From Metaclostridioides mangenotii (GTDB taxonomy: Bacteria > Bacillota > Clostridia > Peptostreptococcales > Peptostreptococcaceae): a stretch of 64,000 nt of DNA. The stretch spans positions 1 through 64,000 of the forward strand of contig NZ_JAHLOF010000006.1 in assembly GCF_018917235.1 (NCBI RefSeq), read 5' to 3'. Shown piece after piece: positions 9,736 to 20,056 of the stretch. The position numbers and the translations under genes are program-made. Numbering within the stretch: position 1 is the first letter of the stretch; each line of letters opens with the position of its first letter. Under the pieces are notes generated by a model. The model searched no databases, had not been told where the DNA came from, and was given only the letters and a program-made list of their open reading frames with translations.

Positions 9736-9788
9736 TACTTTCCCTCCTATTTATTTTGTAATTTTTAAATAACATTTTCAAATCTAAA

Positions 9789-10541
9789 TTACCTCACATC
9801 ATCTTTTGCAAAATACATCCAACTTGCAATAATACCAATAATAAAAGTTAATATAATAATTAAATATGCAGTTGCATACGGTGTATTATATTTTTCAATT
9901 ATACCAGAAACTGCTAAATGCGATGTAGTCCATGGAAAGTATACGCCGAGATCTGAATTTGACAGCATAATATTAGCCATTACTACTGAGGCCATAAATA
10001 TTATAGGTGCTATGATATTTTTTGAATATAATGTTATAAAAACAACTGGAGAAGATGTTAAAAATAAAAATACACCTCCTAATAAGTAAGCTTTTATAGA
10101 AATAATAATATCTTGTGTTCTTAAGTATTCTGCTCCACAAATAAATCCGAATACTATTGTGGATATCCAAGATATAATTGTTAAAAGTAGTATCCAAATA
10201 AATAGAATTATATACTTTGAAAATAAATATTTTGCTTTTGAAATAGGTACTGTAAGAACCGATTTTAGAGTATTTTCTGAGTACTCTCTACTTATTAAAT
10301 AAGCCGCTATTAAACCGTAAAGAATTAACCCGAATAACATCATTATATAAAGGTTCGTGCTTTCAAATAGATCGGCAAAGGTGATAATTTTATCAGGATT
10401 ATCAAACTTAGATTTCACTATCTCTCCAGAAATCATTAATGGAGCTATCAAAGCTCCTATTAAACTTAAATTAAAAATTTTACACCTCTTTAGTTTTAAA
10501 ATTTCACAATATACTAACTTAACCAATCTTCCCACCACCAA
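9789..10541 (-). CDS. ABC transporter permease (BcrB/lantibiotic-export-like)
   Basis: ABC2-type permease topology; operon with ATPase. Confidence 0.8.
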   Translation of the reverse strand: MVVGRLVKLVYCEILKLKRCKIFNLSLIGALIAPLMISGEIVKSKFDNPDKIITFADLFESTNLYIMMLFGLILYGLIAAYLISREYSENTLKSVLTVPISKAKYLFSKYIILFIWILLLTIISWISTIVFGFICGAEYLRTQDIIISIKAYLLGGVFLFLTSSPVVFITLYSKNIIAPIIFMASVVMANIMLSNSDLGVYFPWTTSHLAVSGIIEKYNTPYATAYLIIILTFIIGIIASWMYFAKDDVR

Positions 10542-11439
10542 TCAAATTTGAAAAGTAATCTTCCAAACGCTCTTCACTTATATTAAGTTTAAAAACATCT
10601 ATATCATTCTTTACAAATAGTTTATTAATCTCAGCTCTTTTATTAAAATCTGTATAAATACGAATGCTTCCATCCCCTTGCACTTTATAGTCTCTAATAT
10701 TGTATTTTTCCTCAATTAGCAAACATGATTTATTTTCATTTGATGTTTGAAATTCTAAATATTGTCTATTTCTTTTATGAAGTGCGTCCATAGATACTTC
10801 TTCTATCATTTTTCCATCATGCATAACCCCAACTGTATCTGCTAATTGCTCGATTTCATTAAGTATATGACTAGATATAAATATAGTAGTTCCATTCTCT
10901 TCACACAATCTTTTTAAATAGCTTCTTATTTCTTGAATTCCTACAGGATCTAAACCATTTATCGGTTCATCTAATATTAAAAGCTCAGGCTCATGCATAA
11001 TTGCTGAGGCGATGCCTAACCTTTGCTTCATACCCATTGAATAATCGACAAATGGCTTTTTTAGCTCTTTCTCTAATCCAACTATTTCTAATGCTTTCTT
11101 TATCGAATCTTGCCTTTGTATTCCTCGTAATTTAGCGAATATATTTAGATTTTCTTCACCCGTTAAATTTTCATAAAATCCTGGATATTCTATGATTGAT
11201 CCAATTCGATTGTACACATCTTTTGAATTTTTATATTTTCTGTTTCCAAATAGCTCGATTTCTCCAGAAGTAGGTTTGGTTAAGTTCATTAGCATTCTCA
11301 TAGTTGTTGTCTTTCCCGCACCATTTCTTCCGAGTAATCCATAAATCTCTCCTCGTTTTACATTTATATTTACTGAGTCTACACTTTTTTTGTCACCATA
11401 TTTTTTTGTAAGTGATATTGTCTTAATAATATAATCCAT
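10519..11439 (-). CDS. ABC transporter ATP-binding protein (BcrA-like)
   Basis: GLLGRNGAGKTTTMRM, YSMGMKQRLGIASAIMHEPELLILDEPINGLDPVG. Confidence 0.92.
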   Translation of the reverse strand: MDYIIKTISLTKKYGDKKSVDSVNINVKRGEIYGLLGRNGAGKTTTMRMLMNLTKPTSGEIELFGNRKYKNSKDVYNRIGSIIEYPGFYENLTGEENLNIFAKLRGIQRQDSIKKALEIVGLEKELKKPFVDYSMGMKQRLGIASAIMHEPELLILDEPINGLDPVGIQEIRSYLKRLCEENGTTIFISSHILNEIEQLADTVGVMHDGKMIEEVSMDALHKRNRQYLEFQTSNENKSCLLIEEKYNIRDYKVQGDGSIRIYTDFNKRAEINKLFVKNDIDVFKLNISEERLEDYFSNLIGGGKIG

Positions 11440-11529
11440 TTTAATTCCTCCTGTTCTTTTAATATTATATCAAGAACCTACTTACACTAAGCTTAACCAA
11501 ATCTTACAATTTTCTTAATTTAAATTTAA

Positions 11530-11561
11530 ACACAAAAAACGTACATAAGTACGTTTTTATG
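11530..11561 (-). terminator. Terminator-like hairpin downstream of the histidine kinase
   Basis: aaaaaacgtacataagtacgttttt. Confidence 0.6.
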
Positions 11562-12459
11562 AAATAGGGAAATACAATATAAATTCAGTTCCGAATCCAT
11601 GTTTACTTTTCACATCAATTTTTCCGTTATGCATTTCAATGAATTCTTTTACGATACTAAGCCCTAGACCACTCCCTCTATTACTTCTAGACTTATCACA
11701 TTTATAGAGTCTATCAAATATAAATTTTAGGTTTTCTTCTTCAATGCCTTCTCCATTATCTTTTACGAATATTTCAACATATGAATTAGATTTTTGTGTT
11801 TTAAGTTCTATATAATTCCCTCCGTATTGTAATGCATTTTGTAATAAATTTGAAATTAATCTATTGAATGCATTTTCATCTAAATTTACATTGTATTCAT
11901 CATTAGATATATCAACTACCAAAGATATTTTATTTTTTTCAAATACTGGACCCCATTCAATTATATTTTCTCTCAATAATTCGTTTATATCCTTAACTTC
12001 TGGTGAAAATTGTATTTCTCTCGATCCAATTTTAAACCACTCAAATAAGTTGTCGACTAATACTTTTAAATCGTATGCTTTTTTTCGAGATGTTCTAATG
12101 TACTTTATTTTTTCATCCTCTCCTAAAATATCGCTATCCAAAGCATCTAAGTAACCAAGTAATGACGTAAGAGGAGTCCTTAAATCATGTGATAAGCTAG
12201 TCATAAGCTCTTTATTTGCTTGTTCTGTTCTTTTTTGATCTATTAATTTTGTATGATAAAATCTTATCAGTTCATTTGTAGCTAAGCCTACTTTAGAGAA
12301 TAATCCTGATTCTGATACAAATAATTTATTTTTATTATTCTTTTCAACCGATTTTAATACATATATTAGTTCTTTAAGCTTTGACCTATAAATTAGGATA
12401 TAAATAATCAATGAAAAACATATGATAACTAAAATAATAATTATTATATTCTTAACCAA
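11557..12459 (-). CDS. Sensor histidine kinase
   Basis: SLSHDLRTPLTSLLGYLDAL (H box), NLLQNALQYGG, GSGLGLSIVKEF. Confidence 0.92.
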   Translation of the reverse strand: MVKNIIIIILVIICFSLIIYILIYRSKLKELIYVLKSVEKNNKNKLFVSESGLFSKVGLATNELIRFYHTKLIDQKRTEQANKELMTSLSHDLRTPLTSLLGYLDALDSDILGEDEKIKYIRTSRKKAYDLKVLVDNLFEWFKIGSREIQFSPEVKDINELLRENIIEWGPVFEKNKISLVVDISNDEYNVNLDENAFNRLISNLLQNALQYGGNYIELKTQKSNSYVEIFVKDNGEGIEEENLKFIFDRLYKCDKSRSNRGSGLGLSIVKEFIEMHNGKIDVKSKHGFGTEFILYFPIS

Positions 12460-12461
12460 TA

Positions 12462-13157
12462 TTATTCACCTCCAAATTTATAACCAACTCCCCATACAGT
12501 TTTAATAAAACTTGGGGAATCAGGCTTAAGCTCAATTTTTTTCCTAAGTCTTCTAATATGTACCATAATATTATTGTCATCAAATGCATAGTCTTCTTCC
12601 CAGACATTTCTATATATTTGTTTTTTTGTAAACACTTTTCCACTGTTTTGTGCTAGAAAATACAACAAATCAAATTCTTTTGCTGTTAGATCAACTTTTT
12701 TATTATCAACTACAACCTCTCTAGTGTCTGGATTTATTGCCAATCCGACAAAGCATAGTTCTTTACTACTTAACCCATCATTAAAATATGTATATCTTCT
12801 TATAAGAGATTGAACTCGAGCAATGAATTCATCCATACTAAAAGGCTTGGTTAAATAGTCATCTGCTCCTAATCTAAGACCTGAAACTTTATCTATCTCA
12901 CTATCTTTAGCTGTTAACATAAGTATTGGTACTGAGCTAGATTTCCTAATCTCCGATAAAATTTCAAAACCGTTTTTTTGAGGTAACATTATATCTAATA
13001 TTAAAAGTTGATAACTATTTTCTAGCGCACCCTTTAATCCACTATCGCCATCATGTCTAAAATCGACCGAATAATTTTCTGTTTCAAGATATTTTTTTAA
13101 TACTTCACAAAGATCTTTATCATCATCTACAACCAAAATTTTATGACCCATATGCAA
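12462..13157 (-). CDS. OmpR-family response regulator
   Basis: KILVVDDDKDLCEVLKKYL receiver, Trans_reg_C wHTH with VWGVGYKFGGE C-term. Confidence 0.93.
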   Translation of the reverse strand: MHMGHKILVVDDDKDLCEVLKKYLETENYSVDFRHDGDSGLKGALENSYQLLILDIMLPQKNGFEILSEIRKSSSVPILMLTAKDSEIDKVSGLRLGADDYLTKPFSMDEFIARVQSLIRRYTYFNDGLSSKELCFVGLAINPDTREVVVDNKKVDLTAKEFDLLYFLAQNSGKVFTKKQIYRNVWEEDYAFDDNNIMVHIRRLRKKIELKPDSPSFIKTVWGVGYKFGGE

Positions 13158-13281
13158 GCTCCCTTTCAGTTTAAAATACGCAAAATTTTTAATCTATAAT
13201 TATATACAAATATGTCTATAATTATAGATTAAAAATACAGAAATAACTACAAAAAATAAAAAAGGACTGTAGAGACAGCCC

Positions 13282-14166
13282 TTATGCATTTGCAAAAGTA
13301 TATATAGCATCAAGCTTTGTTACAAAAAAACTTTCCTCTTTGGAACCTATATATCTTGCATATTTTTCAATTTTTTCTTTCAACTTATCGTAACTATCAA
13401 AATTACTTTCTCTATTTTCAATTAAAGTATCTATATAGCAATTCATTAGATAATCTTTATATTTATCCATTGAGTACCCTAAAAAATTTGTGAGATCATC
13501 AATTTGATAAAATAAATCTCCATCTTCTTTTATTAAAAACTCATACAGATCCTCTCGATAAGGATTTAATTCAATAATTTGTTTAACTACCTTACACTCA
13601 TCTGGTTTGCTAATGAATCCATCTTTATAATTATTAAAAAGTGCATTTGATTGGCTTATTGCTTCTTCATCTATATAAGGTCGTACTTTTGTTATTTTAT
13701 TTTCTAAAAGTACATCTATTACTGCAAAATGTACATTAAAAAAATCATCTTTTATAAAAGAACTTATTTTATCTACTGCTGACTCAATCTCCTGAATATT
13801 TACTATATTGTTTTTCTTATTTTTATTTGGTATTAAGTATGTTTTGTTGTAATTGTTAAAAAGTCTATAAAAATCCAAATATTTATCACAATAAATGTCT
13901 TTAAAAGTATCTACATCTATTGTTATAATGTCATAACCAACTATTGTTTCGACACCTAGTTTAAAAGACTCTGTTAGATACTTCTCACCTAGCTTTAAAC
14001 CTCTTTCAGAAACCTGCTTTAGAGAGTGAAAATTTTTTATACATTCATCTCTAAATCTTTGACTTTCTTTAATTGCACTAAATTTAAACAATTTTCTAAT
14101 TTTATTGTAATTTTCCATTTGAACATCAAACTTAATATTTGCACCATTTATATCAAATGTAATCAT
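13282..14166 (-). CDS. Hypothetical protein
   Basis: ORF track; long intact ORF with RBS and downstream terminator. Confidence 0.7.
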   Translation of the reverse strand: MITFDINGANIKFDVQMENYNKIRKLFKFSAIKESQRFRDECIKNFHSLKQVSERGLKLGEKYLTESFKLGVETIVGYDIITIDVDTFKDIYCDKYLDFYRLFNNYNKTYLIPNKNKKNNIVNIQEIESAVDKISSFIKDDFFNVHFAVIDVLLENKITKVRPYIDEEAISQSNALFNNYKDGFISKPDECKVVKQIIELNPYREDLYEFLIKEDGDLFYQIDDLTNFLGYSMDKYKDYLMNCYIDTLIENRESNFDSYDKLKEKIEKYARYIGSKEESFFVTKLDAIYTFANA

Positions 14167-14283
14167 ATAATTATACCTCCAAATATATCTTATGTATAAT
14201 TAATTTGATTACAAATGTAATTATCCTTCTAAATAAAATATTTGTCTAAACTTTTCCCTATTATGTATTAGCTTAAAGTAGAT

Positions 14284-14961
14284 TTAGCATTCCAATATTA
14301 TCGGTAAAAATACTGCTGGTAGCAGATTTGCCACCTTTATTTTAGTGATCTCTAATAGATTTAAACCAATGCCAATTATAAGTAAACTACCTACAGCAGT
14401 TAGTGCTGTTACTACTGCATCACTAAGTAGAGTAGCTAAAATTGAAGCTCCTATAGTTATCAAGCCTTGATATAGAAATACTGCAACAGATGAAAATATT
14501 ACTCCAATACCAAGTGTAGTTGTAAATATAATAGCTGAAATCCCGTCTAATAGTGCCTTTGTAAAAAGAGTTTGATGATTCCCTGTTAGACCGCTTTCTA
14601 GTGCTCCTACTATTGCCATAGCACCGACACAGTAAATCAAGCTAGTTGTTACAAATCCTTTTGCAATAGATGTTTCACTATCTTTATCTTTAGAAAGTTT
14701 ATTTTGTAAAAAGTCTCCTAGTTTATTTATTTTATTATCTATATCTATAATTTCTCCTATTAATCCACCAACTGCGATACATACTACTGTTATCAGCGTA
14801 TTTTCGCCCTTTAAGCTCCCTTCAATACCTATGTAAATTACGCACAGAGCCAAACCACTCATTATCGTTTTACTAACTCTATCTGGTATACCCTTTTTAA
14901 TAACCAAACCGACCAAACATCCAATTGCTATTGCCAAACTATTTACGATTGTCCCTAACAT
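14284..14961 (-). CDS. DUF554 family membrane protein
   Basis: MLGTIVNSLAIAIGCLVGLVIKKGIPDRVSKTIMSGLALCVIYIGI typical of DUF554. Confidence 0.88.
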   Translation of the reverse strand: MLGTIVNSLAIAIGCLVGLVIKKGIPDRVSKTIMSGLALCVIYIGIEGSLKGENTLITVVCIAVGGLIGEIIDIDNKINKLGDFLQNKLSKDKDSETSIAKGFVTTSLIYCVGAMAIVGALESGLTGNHQTLFTKALLDGISAIIFTTTLGIGVIFSSVAVFLYQGLITIGASILATLLSDAVVTALTAVGSLLIIGIGLNLLEITKIKVANLLPAVFLPIILEC

Positions 14962-15055
14962 GTCCTATCTTCCTTTTCTTGTAAATATATCATCTCCGAC
15001 AATGTGATGTCTTACTTTAATTTACTTTTTATCCTTCATGAAATACTTATAGATC

Positions 15056-15580
15056 CTATATCTCGATCTTTTCTATAGAGTTCTCCAGATTATTTAAAAA
15101 CTTTTCAAATCCATCTAAAGATAAATTAACCATCTTAGTATTTATATTTGGGTGGAAATTTAAATTCTCACCATTAAGAACATCTATATCTATATACAAT
15201 TTAACCTTATGTTCAAAATCGTTCATAAGAGAGAATGGATTTACACTTCCAGGTGTTAATTTTAAGACGCTAAATAATCTTTCGGGAGAAGCAAAAGATA
15301 ATCTTGAAGAACCTATCTTATCCTTTAGGGATTTTAAATCTACTTGCTTGTCATCTCTAACAACAATTAGATAGTATTCACTGCCTTTTGAGTTCCTTAA
15401 AAACAAGTTTTTACAATGAGTTCCTTTTGCTACATCTTTTATTACTACAAGTTGTTGAGCCGTATAAAGAGGTTCGTGTTCGATCAAATTATACTCTATA
15501 CCTAAATTCTCAAGGGTTCTGTATACTTTATTTTCGTTTTCGAAAATTTCCTCTTTTGATAATTTATTTTTTTCCTCCAT
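15056..15580 (-). CDS. Prolyl-tRNA deacylase/YbaK-like editing protein
   Basis: YNLIEHEPLYTAQQLVVIKDVAKGTHCKNLFLRNSKGSEYYLIVVRDDKQVDLKSLKDKIGSSRLSFASPERL; LTPGSVNPFSLMND. Confidence 0.88.
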   Translation of the reverse strand: MEEKNKLSKEEIFENENKVYRTLENLGIEYNLIEHEPLYTAQQLVVIKDVAKGTHCKNLFLRNSKGSEYYLIVVRDDKQVDLKSLKDKIGSSRLSFASPERLFSVLKLTPGSVNPFSLMNDFEHKVKLYIDIDVLNGENLNFHPNINTKMVNLSLDGFEKFLNNLENSIEKIEI

Positions 15581-15796
15581 AGTTTAGCCTCCTTTCAAAT
15601 TTTTTAATTTTTATATTACGTTTGACTATATAACGTAATTAAACAAGATTTCATAATTAACTAAATTAATATTTAATTACGAAAATTGAACTTACTAAGA
15701 CTAATTATATCTCTTTATTCAATAATATTCTAGTTTTTTCTACATTATTTTATAGATTATTAAATAGATAAAAAACAATATAAATATAATATCGAT

Positions 15797-16867
15797 CTAT
15801 AAAAATTCAGTTGGTTTTTCTGCAAATTCTTGAAATGACTTTTTAGTAAAAATAGTGTTCTCTCCTAAGAATCGTCTATATCTTTTCTCTTCTTTTTTTA
15901 ATGTGACCTCTTGTTTATCTTGATGGTTATTGTAAACAATAAATTTCAGTGGTGGCTTTCTTCTACATCCTTGCACTCTTTTTAACAGATATTTTATATG
16001 TATATCTGCTTCAGGAAATGAATAACCGCAAAATACAACCGAATCTGCTTCTCTAAGTGCTTTTTGAGTTGCATTCCATACTTTTGTAATGTGAATATTA
16101 GATATATTCTTAAAGTATGTTGGTGGTATTACAATAGGAACTGTGTAATCACCGCAATCCAAGCATCTGGTTTCTCTTGACCTTTGGAGTTGTTTCATAA
16201 CTCCACCCTCATAAGGTGTTATAGTTACCCCATTACAAACTGGACAGTAAAGCCAGTTTAAGGAACCGTGAATCTTGTACAGTTTTATAGCTGGCTCTGT
16301 AGGCCTTCTCCAGCTATTCTCTATATCAAAATTAGTGAAATCTATACCATAATCTAGCATTACATAGTTATTTATCTTATCACTCAAAGTTACAATAGTA
16401 TTATCTATACATATATCATAATTGGTACTTATAAATGTAGTATCAAGTAAAAGCTCTTTATCTATTAAATTTCTAATTAACATATTATGATTAGTATTTT
16501 CTACATCTAATTTTGTATTTAATACCTCCGCCATTAGAAAAATAAGATATTGCCTCATATATCTTATACTATCGCTCTTTTTATTTATATCTTCTAATCC
16601 AAAGTTTCTAAAAGATTCTCCTCTTTGTTCTGCTAAATCTAATAGTCCTAGAACTTCCTCAAATGTAGGAAAATTAACTTCGTCCATATTGTCTTTCATA
16701 ACATCTATACCAAACATTTGCTTAAAAAATCTAAAAAGCTCTATATTCATTTCACTTTCAAAATCTTTTTCTTTGAGATTTTTAAAATAAGCGCTAAAAA
16801 GTTCATTTTGTATAGGAAAATTATCTGATGCCGAAGCACCGGCACCTAAAAAAACAATTAATTTCAT
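15797..16867 (-). CDS. SIR2-like protein with internal zinc ribbon
   Basis: MKLIVFLGAGASASDNFP, STNYDICIDNT, HGSLNWLYCPVC...CLDC, VVFCGYSFPEAD. Confidence 0.8.
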   Translation of the reverse strand: MKLIVFLGAGASASDNFPIQNELFSAYFKNLKEKDFESEMNIELFRFFKQMFGIDVMKDNMDEVNFPTFEEVLGLLDLAEQRGESFRNFGLEDINKKSDSIRYMRQYLIFLMAEVLNTKLDVENTNHNMLIRNLIDKELLLDTTFISTNYDICIDNTIVTLSDKINNYVMLDYGIDFTNFDIENSWRRPTEPAIKLYKIHGSLNWLYCPVCNGVTITPYEGGVMKQLQRSRETRCLDCGDYTVPIVIPPTYFKNISNIHITKVWNATQKALREADSVVFCGYSFPEADIHIKYLLKRVQGCRRKPPLKFIVYNNHQDKQEVTLKKEEKRYRRFLGENTIFTKKSFQEFAEKPTEFL

Positions 16868-16997
16868 TACACTACTCCTTTTAAGTATCTTTATAATAAA
16901 CGAGGTGTCAAATTTAGATATATCAAAGTATATATTTCTAAATCCAACACCCCCTAATTAAATTTATTCTATTAATTTATACTAAACTTGAGATATA

Positions 16998-18368
16998 TTA
17001 AAGCATAAGAAGTTCATATATTGCTAAAGCATATATCTTTGACGCTTTAACTAAATCGTTTATAATTGCAAATTCATTAACTTGGTGCTCTGTTTTAGGG
17101 CTACCTGGGAAAATTGATCCAAATGCAACACAGTTTTCTAGAGCTCTAGCGTATGTCGCCCCCCCTGATGATACTGGAGATCCGTCAAGACCTGTTTCCT
17201 CTTCATAGACTTTTCTCAAGGTGTTTACAAGTATACTATCTTCTGGAATATATATAGAATCTAAAAAATCATACTGCTCATACTCTAATTGATATTTTTG
17301 TGCTGTTTCCTTTAAACTCTTTACAATATCTTCAATCTTATATGATACTGGTACCCTGATATCAAGTCCTGCAATTTCTTTACCATCTTTTATCAATAAT
17401 TTCCCAGCATTTACAGTTAGCTTACCTGATATATCATCTTTACAGTCTTTAACAATATTTTGTCCATTTGCATCTTCTCCAATAACCTCAGCTAAAAATT
17501 TTATTGTATTCGATTTAACTCCAATATTGTTTAGCGCTATACAAAGTCTAGTCAGAGCATTTATACCTGTTTCACTTACAGCAGAGTGAACACTCTTACC
17601 TTTTACAGATATTTTATTTTCATCCACTATGTACCCAAAATTTAACCTATTTAATTCTTCTTCCAATTTATTAATATGTTTCCCGATATAAATCGCTTTA
17701 CCTGGAACAGCATTTAAAGATTCACCTACACTTAAATCTATATCACTGGTACTTTTACATTTTAAATTTACTTGCAAAAGCCCTTTTTCTGCATTAATAA
17801 TTGGAAATTTAGAATCCGGCGTAAATCCGTACGTTGGTATTTCTTCTCCATTTTCTTTGTATTTATTTATACATCTCCAAAGATTTTCTTCATCTGTTCC
17901 AAATATAAATCTTATACGTTTATTAAAATTTAAATCTAAATCCATAAGAGCCTTCACTGCATATATTGCAGAAATAGTTGGACCCTTATCATCTTGAGCT
18001 CCTCTTCCGTAAATTTTCCCATCATTCACAACACCATTGAATGGAGGAAATTCCCAGCTCTTGTAACTGCCCTCTGAAACAACATCAACATGCCCTAAAA
18101 TTCCAATAATCTCATCACCATGACCTATTTCAGCGTATCCATAATATCCATCTTTATAAACAGTTTTAAATCCCAACGACTCACATAAATCAAGCATGTA
18201 CCTAAGCGCCTTATCTATATTTTCACCAAATGGATAAGTTCCCTCTTTTTCAGAAATAACACTAGGTATTTTTATCGCCTCTTGAATAGAGCTTATCATC
18301 TCACCTTGTAAAGAATCTACTTTTTTGAGTATGCTTTGTTTCACAATATCACCTCTAATATTAATCAT
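16998..18368 (-). CDS. pepV: M20 family dipeptidase PepV-like
   Basis: IIGILGHVDVVSEG, YGRGAQDDKGPTISAIYAVKALMD, GTDEENLWRCINKY. Confidence 0.88.
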   Translation of the reverse strand: MINIRGDIVKQSILKKVDSLQGEMISSIQEAIKIPSVISEKEGTYPFGENIDKALRYMLDLCESLGFKTVYKDGYYGYAEIGHGDEIIGILGHVDVVSEGSYKSWEFPPFNGVVNDGKIYGRGAQDDKGPTISAIYAVKALMDLDLNFNKRIRFIFGTDEENLWRCINKYKENGEEIPTYGFTPDSKFPIINAEKGLLQVNLKCKSTSDIDLSVGESLNAVPGKAIYIGKHINKLEEELNRLNFGYIVDENKISVKGKSVHSAVSETGINALTRLCIALNNIGVKSNTIKFLAEVIGEDANGQNIVKDCKDDISGKLTVNAGKLLIKDGKEIAGLDIRVPVSYKIEDIVKSLKETAQKYQLEYEQYDFLDSIYIPEDSILVNTLRKVYEEETGLDGSPVSSGGATYARALENCVAFGSIFPGSPKTEHQVNEFAIINDLVKASKIYALAIYELLML

Positions 18369-18395
18369 TTTTATCTTATATAATATAAAATATTC

Positions 18396-19676
18396 TTATT
18401 TTTTTAGTTTATTTATATACTCAACCGCTTTTAGAGCACCCATTTTAGAGTGATCAAATGTAAGTCCACCTTGAAAATAAACATTATATGGAGGTCTTAT
18501 TGGTGCGTCGGCACTTAATTCTATTGATGATCCTTGAATAAACGCACCAGCGGCCATTATAACTTCACTTTCATAACCGGGCATATCCCAAGGCACTGGT
18601 GTTACATAAGAATCAACTGGTGCTGCCGCCTGTATACCCTCACAAAATTTTACTACTTCATCAGCATTATTAAGTCTTATACATTGTATAATATCACTTC
18701 TTAGATCATCGTATTTAGGAAGCACATCGTAACCTAATTTTTCAAAAAGTCTCGAACAGAAAATTGCCCCCATAACAGCTTGAGATACTATATACGGTGC
18801 TATAAAGAATCCTTGCAGTACGCTTCTTGTAGTACCAAAAGTAAGACCACATTCTTTTCCAACCCCTGGTGAAGTCATTCTATAAGAAATTTGCTCTATT
18901 AAATCACTCTTCCCAGCAATATATCCACCTGTAAGGGCTAAACCTCCACCTGGATTTTTAATAAGTGAACCAGCCATTACATCAGCGCCGACATCTGTAG
19001 GTTCCTTGGTATCTAAAAATTCACCATAGCAATTATCAACCATTACAATTAGATTAGGATTAACTGATTTTACCGTTTCTATAGCTTCTTTTATATCATC
19101 AATTGATAGAGATTTTCTCCAAGAGTAACCCTTTGATCTTTGTATCATAACTAACTTAGTTCTATTATTTATTTTATTCTTTATCCCATCTAAATCTACA
19201 TTTCCATTTTCTAAGAAATCTACCTGTTCATATGTTACTCCGTATTCTTTAAGAGATCCCTTTTCTTCTCTAATTCCTATTACACCTTCAAGAGTATCAT
19301 ATGGTTTACCAGTTATCGAAAGTATCTCATCTCCTGGTCTAACTAACCCTTGTACACATAATGAAAGTGCATGTGTACCATTTACAATTATAGGTCTAAC
19401 TAAAGCGTCCTCTGTATGGAATACTTTTGAATATATTTCTTCAACTTTTTCACGGCCAATGTCGTTGTAACCATATCCCGTTGTCCAGTTGAAATGTTGA
19501 TCGCTAAGTCTAGCTTCCTGCATTGCATTTAATACTTTATATTGATTATATTCTCTAATTTCTTTTAATTCATCAAATTTATACTCTATATCAGATAAAA
19601 CCTCTTCAGATAGGTTAAAAATTTCATCATCTATATTGTACATTTGTTTTAAAAATTCTCTTGTTTCATTTAACAT
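18396..19676 (-). CDS. PLP-dependent 'aluminium resistance'/methionine gamma-lyase family protein
   Basis: TGYGYNDIGREKVEEIYSKVFHTEDALVRPIIVNGTHALSLCVQGLVRPGDEILSITGKPYDTLEGVIG. Confidence 0.9.
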   Translation of the reverse strand: MLNETREFLKQMYNIDDEIFNLSEEVLSDIEYKFDELKEIREYNQYKVLNAMQEARLSDQHFNWTTGYGYNDIGREKVEEIYSKVFHTEDALVRPIIVNGTHALSLCVQGLVRPGDEILSITGKPYDTLEGVIGIREEKGSLKEYGVTYEQVDFLENGNVDLDGIKNKINNRTKLVMIQRSKGYSWRKSLSIDDIKEAIETVKSVNPNLIVMVDNCYGEFLDTKEPTDVGADVMAGSLIKNPGGGLALTGGYIAGKSDLIEQISYRMTSPGVGKECGLTFGTTRSVLQGFFIAPYIVSQAVMGAIFCSRLFEKLGYDVLPKYDDLRSDIIQCIRLNNADEVVKFCEGIQAAAPVDSYVTPVPWDMPGYESEVIMAAGAFIQGSSIELSADAPIRPPYNVYFQGGLTFDHSKMGALKAVEYINKLKK

Positions 19677-19706
19677 TTTATCACCTTTTGTCCTTCAGTA
19701 ATAACT

Positions 19707-19754
19707 AAAGCAGATAAAAGCTTCATTTTAAACAGCTTTTATCTGCTTTTATTA
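19707..19754 (-). terminator. Terminator downstream of methionine gamma-lyase-like/hfq junction
   Basis: aaagcagataaaagcttcattttaaacagcttttatctgcttttat. Confidence 0.7.
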
Positions 19755-19760
19755 GTACAT

Positions 19761-20003
19761 CTATTTATTTTGATTGTTGTTTCCTAGCCCTATGTATTTA
19801 CTAGGCTTGATGCTAGCAATTGCATGTTTATATATCATATGTTGAGATTTATCGCTTTTTTCTAATAAAACAATATAACTATCAAATCCCTTTACCACAC
19901 CCTCTAAATTAGATCCATCAAGTAAATAAACTGTAACCGCTATTTTTTCTTTTCTAGAAGTGTTTAAAAATAGGTCTTGCAAATTAAGAACTGTATTTCT
20001 CAT
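19761..20003 (-). CDS. hfq: RNA chaperone Hfq
   Basis: LQDLFLNTSRKEKIAVTVYLLDGSNLEGVVKGFDSYIVLLEKSDKSQHMIYKHAIASIKPSK. Confidence 0.96.
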   Translation of the reverse strand: MRNTVLNLQDLFLNTSRKEKIAVTVYLLDGSNLEGVVKGFDSYIVLLEKSDKSQHMIYKHAIASIKPSKYIGLGNNNQNK

Positions 20004-20056
20004 CGAGTTTACCCCCTATATAATAATTAAACTAATTATATCTCATCTCTATCATT

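Noticed and set aside
9973-10197. Reverse ORF inside the BcrB-like permease in another frame
   Set aside because: Alternative frame of a well-supported membrane gene; Ile/Tyr/Asn-rich AT-driven translation.
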